A stretch of DNA of 64,000 nucleotides, taken from contig NZ_ML133686.1 in assembly GCF_003985155.1 (NCBI RefSeq), forward strand, positions 404,001 through 468,000. Reading direction: 5' to 3'. This stretch comes from Rhizobium vallis. Lineage in GTDB: Bacteria; Pseudomonadota; Alphaproteobacteria; Rhizobiales; Rhizobiaceae. Below the pieces are notes generated by a model. That model saw only the letters and a list, made by a program, of their open reading frames with translations, was not told the DNA's origin and did not search any database. This document shows, one piece after another, positions 28,371 to 35,346 of this stretch. A program made the translations under genes and the position numbers. The first letter of the stretch is position 1. Each line of letters opens with the position of its first letter.

Positions 28371-28993
28371 CCGAGAACTCCCAGCAGATAGACGAAGGAA
28401 AAGACGCCGATCCAGACGACGTCGAGGAAGTGCCAAAACATTGAAAGGCACATCAGCCGGCGGCGGTTGGCCTCGACCAACCCGTGCATCGACACCTGCA
28501 CCATCAGCGTGATGATCCAGATAATGCCGAAGGTAACGTGCAGTCCGTGCGTGCCGACCAGCGTGAAGAAGGAAGACAGGAAGGCGCTGCGCGTCGGCCC
28601 GGCGCCTTCATGGATCAGGTGGATGAACTCATAGAGTTCGAGCCCGATGAAGGCGGCGCCGAACAGGCCGGTGACGGCGAGCCAGAACAGCGTTTCCGCC
28701 TTTGCGTTCCGCTCCATCTGCAGCATGGCAAAGCCGTAGGTGATCGAGGAGAAGAGCAGCATCGAGGTGTTGAGGGCAACGATCGGCAGATCGAAGAGAT
28801 CGGCCGGCGACGGACCGGCGGCATAGTTACGGCCGAGCACGCCGTGCGTCGCAAACAGCACCGCGAAGATCAGGCAGTCGCTCATCAGGTAGAGCCAGAA
28901 GCCGAGATTGGTGCTGCCTTCGGGATGATGGTCTTCCGTCAGGTAGAATTCAGGCTTTTCGGCCGTGTCGATGGTTTGATCGCTCATGGTCAT
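28367..28993 (-). CDS. cyoC: Cytochrome o ubiquinol oxidase subunit III
   Basis: About 208 residues from an ATG at 28993 that shares one base with the cyoB stop (TAATG). Five membrane helices are visible: [24 protein letters not shown] at the start, then [34 protein letters not shown] and [23 protein letters not shown] at the end. It is a structural subunit of the inner-membrane bo3-type oxidase. An in-frame ATG at 28987 is the alternative start. Confidence 0.94.
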   Translation of the reverse strand: MTMSDQTIDTAEKPEFYLTEDHHPEGSTNLGFWLYLMSDCLIFAVLFATHGVLGRNYAAGPSPADLFDLPIVALNTSMLLFSSITYGFAMLQMERNAKAETLFWLAVTGLFGAAFIGLELYEFIHLIHEGAGPTRSAFLSSFFTLVGTHGLHVTFGIIWIITLMVQVSMHGLVEANRRRLMCLSMFWHFLDVVWIGVFSFVYLLGVLG

Positions 28994-30996
28994 TACACCT
29001 GCTCGGCAAGCAGCGCGGTGCGCTTGCCTTCCGTTTCGGTCACGTCTTCGGCGGGGATGTAGAAGTCGCGTCCGTAGTTGAAGGTATGGCCGATCGCCAC
29101 GACGAGCAGGGCGACGAAGGACACGACGACCAGCCACCACATGTACCAGATCAGGCCGAAGGCGAGCGCGACGCTGATGGCGGACAGGATCGCGCCGGTG
29201 CCGGTGTTTTTCGGCATGTGGATCGGCTTGAAACCGCCGAGCGGGCGCTCGTAGCCACGGTTCTTCATATCGTACCAGCTGTCATGATCGTGCACGACGG
29301 GCGTCAAGGCGAAATTGTACTCCGGCGGCGGCGAAGAAGTCGACCATTCCAGCGTACGGCCGTCCCAGGGATCGCCGCTGTCGTCGCGCAATTCCTCGCG
29401 CTTCATGAAGCTGACGACGATCTGGATCAGGAAGGCGGCGATGCCAAGTGCGATCAGGCCGACGCCGAAGGCGGCGATGATGAACCAGATCTGCAGCGAC
29501 GGGTCATCGAACTGGCTCATGCGGCGGGTGACGCCCATCAGGCCGAGCACATAGAGCGGCATGAAGGCGAACCAGAAACCGATCTGCCAGAACCAGAAGC
29601 TCATCTTGCCCCAGAAGGGATCGAGCTTGAAGCCGAAAGCCTTCGGAAACCAGTAGTTCACGCCGGCGAACATGCCGAAGAGAACGCCGCCGATGATGAC
29701 GTTATGGAAGTGGGCGATGAGGAACAATGAATTGTGCAGCACGAAGTCGGCCGGCGGCACGGCCAGCATGACGCCGGTCATGCCGCCGATGACGAAGGTC
29801 ACCATGAAGCCGACGGTCCACAGCATCGGCACTTCATAGCGGATGCGGCCCCGATACATGGTGAAGAGCCAGTTGAATATCTTCGCCCCCGTCGGGATGG
29901 AGATAATCATCGTGGTGATGCCGAAGAAGGAGTTGACGCTGGCGCCCGAGCCCATCGTGAAGAAGTGGTGCAGCCAGACGATATAGGACAGGATCATGAT
30001 CACGCAGGTCGCATAGACCATGGAGGCGTAGCCGAAGAGGCGTTTGCCGGAGAAGGTGGCAACCACTTCCGAGAAGATGCCGAAGGCCGGCAGCACGAGA
30101 ATGTAGACCTCCGGATGACCCCAGATCCAGATGAGGTTGATGTACATCATCGGGTTGCCGCCGAGGTCATTGGTGAAGAAGTTCGTTCCCGCATAACGGT
30201 CGAGCGACAGCAGCGCGAGCGTGGCCGTTAGGATCGGGAAAGAGGCGACGATCAGCACGTTGGTGCAGAGCGCCGTCCAGGTGAAGACCGGCATCTTCAT
30301 GAAGGTCATGCCCGGCGCCCTCATCTTGACGATGGTGGCGATCAGGTTGATGCCCGAAAGCGTCGTTCCGACACCGGCCACCTGCAGACCCCAGATATAA
30401 TAGTCGACGCCCACACCCGGACTGTAGGCAGCGCCCGACAGTGGCGGGTAGGCAAGCCAGCCCGTCTGGGCGAATTCGCCGATGAAGAGCGACAACATGA
30501 TGATGATCGCGCCGGCGGTGGTCATCCAGAAAGAGAAATTGTTGAGGAAGGGGAAGGAGACGTCGCGCGCGCCAATCTGCAGCGGCACCACGAAGTTCAT
30601 GAGGCCGGTGACGAAGGGCATCGCCACGAAGAAGATCATGATGACGCCGTGGGCGGTGAAGACCTGATCGTAATGATGCGGCGGCAGGTAGCCCTCCGAA
30701 CCGTTGAAGGCGAGCGCCTGCTGGATGCGCATCAGGATCGCGTCGGAAAAGCCGCGCAACAGCATGATGACGGCCAGGATCACATACATGATGCCGATCT
30801 TCTTGTGATCGACGCTGCAGATCCAGTCGTGCCAGAGCGGACCCCAGAACCTGAAATAGGTGATGGCGCCAAGCACGGCGATGCCGCCGATGACGACGCC
30901 GATGAACGTCACGACCAGGATCGGCTCGTGATAGGGGATGGCATCGAGGGTCAACCGGCCGAAGATGAACTTCAGGAGGTCAGGATTGGAAAACAT
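28993..30996 (-). CDS. cyoB: Cytochrome o ubiquinol oxidase subunit I
   Basis: 667 residues with about 14-15 membrane helices. Haem-copper oxidase hallmarks are present: [15 protein letters not shown] (haem ligand His), [17 protein letters not shown] (CuB His and cross-linked Tyr), [10 protein letters not shown] (two CuB His), and [17 protein letters not shown] (haem ligands). The enzyme oxidises ubiquinol and reduces oxygen while pumping protons. It lies 42 bp downstream of cyoA. All key residues that can be read are intact. Confidence 0.96.
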   Translation of the reverse strand: MFSNPDLLKFIFGRLTLDAIPYHEPILVVTFIGVVIGGIAVLGAITYFRFWGPLWHDWICSVDHKKIGIMYVILAVIMLLRGFSDAILMRIQQALAFNGSEGYLPPHHYDQVFTAHGVIMIFFVAMPFVTGLMNFVVPLQIGARDVSFPFLNNFSFWMTTAGAIIIMLSLFIGEFAQTGWLAYPPLSGAAYSPGVGVDYYIWGLQVAGVGTTLSGINLIATIVKMRAPGMTFMKMPVFTWTALCTNVLIVASFPILTATLALLSLDRYAGTNFFTNDLGGNPMMYINLIWIWGHPEVYILVLPAFGIFSEVVATFSGKRLFGYASMVYATCVIMILSYIVWLHHFFTMGSGASVNSFFGITTMIISIPTGAKIFNWLFTMYRGRIRYEVPMLWTVGFMVTFVIGGMTGVMLAVPPADFVLHNSLFLIAHFHNVIIGGVLFGMFAGVNYWFPKAFGFKLDPFWGKMSFWFWQIGFWFAFMPLYVLGLMGVTRRMSQFDDPSLQIWFIIAAFGVGLIALGIAAFLIQIVVSFMKREELRDDSGDPWDGRTLEWSTSSPPPEYNFALTPVVHDHDSWYDMKNRGYERPLGGFKPIHMPKNTGTGAILSAISVALAFGLIWYMWWLVVVSFVALLVVAIGHTFNYGRDFYIPAEDVTETEGKRTALLAEQV

Positions 30997-31038
30997 GGAA
31001 CAACCCGTTCATTATGTCTTGCGACGCAAAGCGCCAGG

Positions 31039-32175
31039 TTAATTGTTATTGTTGAGCTGCGCCGGCGCGGGATCGGCGCCATTGCTCATGCCGGGCATGG
31101 AATGGCCCTCATGCTGCATGTCCATTCCGGGCGTGCTCTGCATGCCGGGCATGTCGTGCTGCATGCTGTTGCCATCGGTGGCGGCGGGCGCCACGATGCC
31201 TTGGTCGGCATGGCGATTGTCGTATTGAAGCTTCTCGCGATTTTCTGCGCTTTCCTTGCCGCCACCGCCGGTCATGTCGATGTGCATCATCTCGTTCATG
31301 CACATCTTGCCCGGCTTGGCGCACATATTGAGGATGGCGCCGTAGAGATCGGCATCGGCGCCGGCATAGTAGCGCACGGGCTCCTTCTCGCTCGGCTTCT
31401 CAAGCTTCAGATAGGCGTCGCGGTTGAGCATCGTGCCCTGCTGCTTGACCTGCGCCACCCAGGCGTCAAACCCCTCTCGGGGAAGGCCGTGGAACTTGAA
31501 GCGCATGTGCGAGAAGCCCGCGCCGCTGTAGTTGGCGGAGAAGCCCTCGTACTCGCCTTCTTTGTTGATGACGGCGTGCAGCTTCGTCTCCATGCCCGGC
31601 ATGGCATAGATCTGGCCGGCGAGGGCGGGGATGTAGAAGGAATTCATCACCGAGGAGGCGGTGATCTTGAAATTGATCGGCATGTCGACAGGGGCTGCGA
31701 GTTCGTTGACTGTGGCAATGCCGAGTTCGGGATAGAAGAACAGCCACTTCCAGTCGAGCGCCACGACCTCGACGGTCAGCGGCTTGGTATCGGCCGGAAT
31801 GGCGCGCTCCGCGTCGAGACGGTCGAGGGGGCGATAAGGATCGAGCTTATGCGTGGAAATCCAGGTGACGGCGCCGAGCGCGATGATGATGGCGAGCGGA
31901 GCCGCCCAGATCACGATTTCAAGCCGGGTCGAATGGTGCCATTCCGGATCGTAAGTCGCAGCCGTGTTGGAGCGGCGGTAGCGCCATGCGAAGAACAGCG
32001 TCAGGAAAATCACCGGAACGATGATCAGCAGCATGAGCACCGTCGAGATGACGATGAGATCGCGCTGTTGCATGGCGATGTCGCCGGAAGGCGCCATGAC
32101 CACCATGTTGCATCCTGCCAGGAAAAGCAGCGGCAAGACGGATAGAAGGCGGGAAAACTTCACGAGTTTTGGCAC
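31039..32175 (-). CDS. cyoA: Cytochrome o ubiquinol oxidase subunit II with Met/His-rich C-terminal tail
   Basis: 378 residues with a GTG start. The lipobox LFLAGC gives a lipidated Cys22. Two membrane helices (about 40-62 and 85-105) precede a periplasmic cupredoxin domain (VEVVALDWKWLFFYPE, then MNSFYIPALAGQIYAMPGM) that lacks the CuA Cys ligands, as usual for quinol oxidases. After about residue 320 an unusual tail runs in which MQHDMPGM, TPGMDMQHEGHSMPGM and similar Met/His clusters recur, like copper-binding motifs. It is the first gene of the cyoABCD-SURF1 operon. Confidence 0.95.
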   Translation of the reverse strand: MPKLVKFSRLLSVLPLLFLAGCNMVVMAPSGDIAMQQRDLIVISTVLMLLIIVPVIFLTLFFAWRYRRSNTAATYDPEWHHSTRLEIVIWAAPLAIIIALGAVTWISTHKLDPYRPLDRLDAERAIPADTKPLTVEVVALDWKWLFFYPELGIATVNELAAPVDMPINFKITASSVMNSFYIPALAGQIYAMPGMETKLHAVINKEGEYEGFSANYSGAGFSHMRFKFHGLPREGFDAWVAQVKQQGTMLNRDAYLKLEKPSEKEPVRYYAGADADLYGAILNMCAKPGKMCMNEMMHIDMTGGGGKESAENREKLQYDNRHADQGIVAPAATDGNSMQHDMPGMQSTPGMDMQHEGHSMPGMSNGADPAPAQLNNNN

Positions 32176-32555
32176 GTCTCTAAGCTCTTGTTGTTTCGTT
32201 TATTCCGCGACTAAAGCACTGAACCTGATAGCGACATGAGGTGTTTGGTCGCAGTGCAGCAAGCATGCCGCACTGCGGCACAAATCGTGTTGCACTACAG
32301 CTTTGAAATCCTGATGAAATCAAGAAGGATTCTGTCGCGAGCGCATGTTTCAACCAGTATATCCGCAAGAACCGGGCAGGCCAGCATTCCCGTGGGAAAA
32401 TCCCGATCCTGATCACGCTATTTTTCCCAACTACGCCTCATTTTGAGCCGCGATGATGAACTATTTACGTCTTACGGACTTGATAAGCCTGCAGGTTTGA
32501 TCAAGATCAAGCTGAGGCGCCTTGCCGAAAGCGCTTCAACGAGGGAGGCGTTTTA
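32176..32555. other. Divergent intergenic region between cyoA and the MFS gene
   Basis: 380 bp, more A/T-rich than its surroundings and without a supported gene. It must contain promoters for both directions. The one recognisable element is an FNR/FixK-type box at 32497-32510. TGAT-GAA-ATCA near 32312 has only a 3-bp spacer and is not counted as a second box. Confidence 0.6.
32497..32510. promoter_or_regulatory. FNR/FixK-type box (TTGAT-N4-ATCAA)
   Basis: The sequence TTGATCAAGATCAA matches the FNR/FixK consensus TTGAT-N4-ATCAA at all ten defined positions. Its centre is 52 bp before the MFS start and about 328 bp before cyoA. A class II position (-41.5) would give an MFS leader of only about 11 nt, so repression, or action on cyoA, is also possible. 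No fnr/fixK gene is in the window. Confidence 0.6.
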
Positions 32556-33887
32556 ATGGCTACAACATCGCATTATGGACCGTCATCGTCGTCGCTTGAA
32601 CGCGACGCGCGGCGTATTCACGACGACAAACCGGTTTCGCCGGGCAGCATTGCTGTCGGCGTGGTGATCGGCCGCATGTCGGAATTCTTCGATTTCTTCG
32701 TCTACGGCCTCGCCTCGGTCCTGGTCTTTCCACAGCTGATTTTTCCGTTCGCGCCGGACAGGCTGACGGCCACGCTCTATTCTTTTGCCATCTTCTCGCT
32801 CGCCTTCCTGGCCCGCCCGGTCGGCTCCGTCGTCTTCATGACGATCGACCGTATGTATGGCCGTGGCACCAAGCTGACGATCGCGCTCTTCTTGCTCGGC
32901 GGCTCCACGGCCTCAATCGCCTTCCTGCCGGGTTACGACGAGATCGGCGTCTGGTCGATCGCGTTGCTGGCGCTCTTCCGTCTCGGCCAGGGCTTTGCAC
33001 TCGGTGGTGCGTGGGACGGTCTTGCTTCGCTGCTCGCGCTCAACGCGCCGGCCAATCACCGCGGCTGGTACGCGATGATCCCGCAGCTCGGCGCGCCGAT
33101 CGGTTTTGCGCTGGCAAGCATCCTGTTCGGGTATTTCGTCGCCAATCTTTCCAGTGAGGATTTCCTCTCGTGGGGTTGGCGCTACCCCTTCTTCGTCGCC
33201 TTTGCGATCAATGTCGTCGCTCTCTTTGCGCGCTTGCGCCTCGTCATGACCAAGGAATTCGGCACGCTGCTGGAGCAGCACGAGCTCGAAGCAGCACCGA
33301 TCCTCGACGTGTTGCGCGTGCATGGCCGCGACATCCTGATCGGCGCCTTCGTGCCGCTCGCGAGTTTTGCCATGTTCCATCTCGTCACCATCTTCCCGCT
33401 CGGCTGGATGAGCCTTTACGGCAACCAGCCGATTGGCGCCTTCATGGTGGTGCAGGTGATCGGCGCCATGGTCGGCATCCTCGCCATTATTGCCTCGGGC
33501 CTCATCGCCGACCGAATCGGCCGGCGTGCCCAGCTCGCCATCTGCGCCGTCATCATCGCTGTCTTCAGCTTTGTTGGGCCGATCCTGATCGCGTCGGGTA
33601 ACAATGGCCATGACGCGTTCGTCATCATCGGCTTCGGCGTGCTCGGCCTGTCCTTTGGCCAGGCGACCGGCTCGATCTCGTCCCGTTTCGGCCGTGGTTA
33701 TCGCTATACGGGTGCTGCCTTCACCTCGGATCTCGCCTGGCTCGTCGGCGCCGGCTTTGCGCCGCTGGTGGCGCTCAGCCTCTCCAGCCGCTTCGGGCTG
33801 ACCTTTGTGGGCTACTACCTGCTGTCAGGCGCCATCTGCACGCTGGCGGCGCTTGCCTTCAGCAGGGCGCTGGAACAGCGCGAATAG
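32556..33887 (+). CDS. MFS transporter, metabolite:H+ symporter (MHS)-like
   Basis: 443 residues, about 12 membrane helices, with a strong GAGGGAGG ribosome site. The N-terminal helix VVIGRMSEFFDFFVYGLASVLVFPQLIFP and the loop 2-3 motif RPVGSVVFMTIDRMYGRGTKL, then RLGQGFALGGAWDG, are typical of the MHS group (ShiA, ProP, citrate and dicarboxylate carriers). It is an inner-membrane proton-coupled importer. The substrate is undetermined; GAWDG replaces the usual GGEWGG, so this is a divergent member. A candidate FNR-type box lies upstream. Confidence 0.9.
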   Translation: MATTSHYGPSSSSLERDARRIHDDKPVSPGSIAVGVVIGRMSEFFDFFVYGLASVLVFPQLIFPFAPDRLTATLYSFAIFSLAFLARPVGSVVFMTIDRMYGRGTKLTIALFLLGGSTASIAFLPGYDEIGVWSIALLALFRLGQGFALGGAWDGLASLLALNAPANHRGWYAMIPQLGAPIGFALASILFGYFVANLSSEDFLSWGWRYPFFVAFAINVVALFARLRLVMTKEFGTLLEQHELEAAPILDVLRVHGRDILIGAFVPLASFAMFHLVTIFPLGWMSLYGNQPIGAFMVVQVIGAMVGILAIIASGLIADRIGRRAQLAICAVIIAVFSFVGPILIASGNNGHDAFVIIGFGVLGLSFGQATGSISSRFGRGYRYTGAAFTSDLAWLVGAGFAPLVALSLSSRFGLTFVGYYLLSGAICTLAALAFSRALEQRE

Positions 33888-33904
33888 ATGGACTTGAACA
33901 CACG

Positions 33905-33930
33905 AGCCTGCATGGGAAACCATGCAGGCT
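33905..33930 (+). terminator. Hairpin terminator after the MFS gene
   Basis: A perfect 11-bp stem AGCCTGCATGG / CCATGCAGGCT with a GAAA tetraloop, followed by GTTCTTT, 18 bp past the stop. Confidence 0.75.
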
Positions 33931-33977
33931 GTTCTTTCCGGAGCTGTGACATTCCAATTATTGAATGCATTGCAATC

Positions 33978-33983
33978 TATAAT
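33978..33983 (+). promoter_or_regulatory. Candidate -10 box of the toxin-antitoxin operon
   Basis: A perfect TATAAT lies 38 bp before the antitoxin ATG in a strongly A/T-rich stretch (33955-34010). The stretch also holds the palindrome ATTGCAAT (33969-33976), which could be part of an autoregulatory operator. No good -35 box at standard spacing was found. Confidence 0.4.
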
Positions 33984-34021
33984 TAATTGCATATGATGCT
34001 CGCGATCAGCGAGGATATGCC

Positions 34022-34483
34022 ATGACCGCGGAAACCATCGATCATTCGACCCTTTCCCGCCTTGTTGAAGCTGGAGCGGTCAATGCCGCTCATGTCGTCG
34101 GCAAAACCGGCGGCTGGTCCGTCGTCATCCGTTATGGCAAGGCCGAGCGACCGCTTGCCGCCCAACGCAGCCGGCAGGTGCGCGTCTTCAAGCGCATGGA
34201 TACCTTGGTTTCCTATCTCAAGGATGTCGGCATCTCGCAGTTCGATGTCGATGCGGCCGATTACGCGCCTGAGACGGCATCGCGGCCGGACCGGGCCGCC
34301 GCTCTGCGCCGTACCCATGAGGCGGCGGAATACGACAAGTGGTTTCGCGAACAGGTCGAGGAAGCGGTCCGGGAAGCCGATGATCCGAACGCGGTGTGGA
34401 TCAGCGCGCAGGATGCCGACGAGCGGATGGACAAGCTTCGGGCTGAGCTGCTCGCGCAGCTGGGATCCGGAGATAAAGCTTGA
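34022..34483 (+). CDS. Putative antitoxin of a type II toxin-antitoxin pair
   Basis: 153 residues with a GAGGA ribosome site. The N-terminal part (GGWSVVIRYGKAERPLAAQR) looks like a small beta domain followed by a region predicted to bind targets or DNA. The C-terminal half is charged and helical (EYDKWFREQVEEAVREADDP, then DERMDKLRAELLAQL), as in antitoxins that wrap ParE toxins. It overlaps the toxin start by 4 bp, which supports the pairing more than its own sequence does. It is longer than a minimal ParD antitoxin. Confidence 0.72.
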   Translation: MTAETIDHSTLSRLVEAGAVNAAHVVGKTGGWSVVIRYGKAERPLAAQRSRQVRVFKRMDTLVSYLKDVGISQFDVDAADYAPETASRPDRAAALRRTHEAAEYDKWFREQVEEAVREADDPNAVWISAQDADERMDKLRAELLAQLGSGDKA

Positions 34484-34770
34484 TCGTCAGGTGGTTGCAG
34501 CAGGCTCTTCTGGATCGAGAAGGTCAGATCCGGCACGTCTTCGCCCAAAATCCCAAGGCTGCAATTGCATTGGATGACATCATCCGACATCAGGCCAAAA
34601 TGCTCGCTGATTACCCTGAAGCGGGACGCGGCGGCCGTGTTCATGGAACGCGGGAATTGGCCGTGCCGCGCACGGCATTTTTGCTGGTCTATCGTATCGA
34701 GAGAAAAGCACAGAGGGTCGAGATATTGCGCCTTCTTCATGGCGCCCAGCAATGGCCGCCGCAACGTTGA
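34480..34770 (+). CDS. RelE/ParE-family toxin
   Basis: 96 residues from a TTG start inside the antitoxin stop (TTGA overlap). The family pattern is clear: an N-terminal helix with DDIIRHQAKMLADYPEAGRGGRV, then GTRELAVPRTAFLLVYRI, and the C-terminal VEILRLLHGAQQWP. ParE toxins poison gyrase; RelE toxins cut mRNA on the ribosome. The GR.GRV.GTREL pattern is closer to ParE. The rare TTG start is in keeping with low toxin expression. Confidence 0.88.
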   Translation: MIVRWLQQALLDREGQIRHVFAQNPKAAIALDDIIRHQAKMLADYPEAGRGGRVHGTRELAVPRTAFLLVYRIERKAQRVEILRLLHGAQQWPPQR

Positions 34771-34776
34771 AGCGCT

Positions 34777-35244
34777 TTATTGTGCCATTTGCGGCTGCTT
34801 TGCCGCCCGGGCCGCGGTCAGCTCCGCGGTCGTATGGTTCAGGCGGTCGGCGAGCACGCGCATGATTTCCACGGCCATTTCAGGGAAATCGCTGAGCAGC
34901 TTCAGGAAGTGCTCCTTGCTGATGCGCAGCACCTCAAGCGGTGAGGTGGCGCGCACCGTCGCCGTGCGCGAGACGTCGCAGAGGATGGCGATCTCGCCGA
35001 CGATGGAATTGAGCTCGACATCGGCGACTTTGATCTCGCCTGCCGGCGAGGAGACGATGATATCGGCAGTACCCGAGAGGATGACATAGGCGGCGTCGCC
35101 AACATCGCCCTGATGAAAGAGGTTCTGCCCGGCTTTGTAGGTCATGCGGTCGGAGGTGAAGGCCAAAAGCTTGAGCTTTGCTGGCGCAATCCTTGAAAAG
35201 ATCGGCACCCGTCGTAGCATTTCGACTTCGTCTCTCAACAGCAT
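34777..35244 (-). CDS. Stand-alone cyclic-nucleotide-binding domain protein
   Basis: About 155 residues from an ATG at 35244. It is a single Crp-like cNMP domain: VPIFSRIAPAKLKLLAF, then AGQNLFHQGDVGDAAYVILSG, then VGEIAILCDVSRTATVRA, whose GE and R..T positions form the phosphate-binding cassette, and a helical end. No DNA-binding HTH or membrane part follows, so it must act on a partner protein. It lies 102 bp downstream of the ABC-like gene on the same strand and may be co-transcribed. Class III cyclase genes at 48-49 kb and 61-62 kb could supply the ligand. Confidence 0.85.
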   Translation of the reverse strand: MLLRDEVEMLRRVPIFSRIAPAKLKLLAFTSDRMTYKAGQNLFHQGDVGDAAYVILSGTADIIVSSPAGEIKVADVELNSIVGEIAILCDVSRTATVRATSPLEVLRISKEHFLKLLSDFPEMAVEIMRVLADRLNHTTAELTAARAAKQPQMAQ

Positions 35245-35346
35245 GAGCGTTTTCAACCCCCTGACGCAGGGTCCGCGAGACCAGGCGCCTTTACAATTCC
35301 TGGGCGTTCCGCCGGGAACGCCTACCACCGCCGCCTCAATAGAATA

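Noticed and set aside
32312-32322. Possible second FNR-like site TGAT-GAA-ATCA
   Set aside because: The spacer is three bases instead of four and the outer bases do not match.
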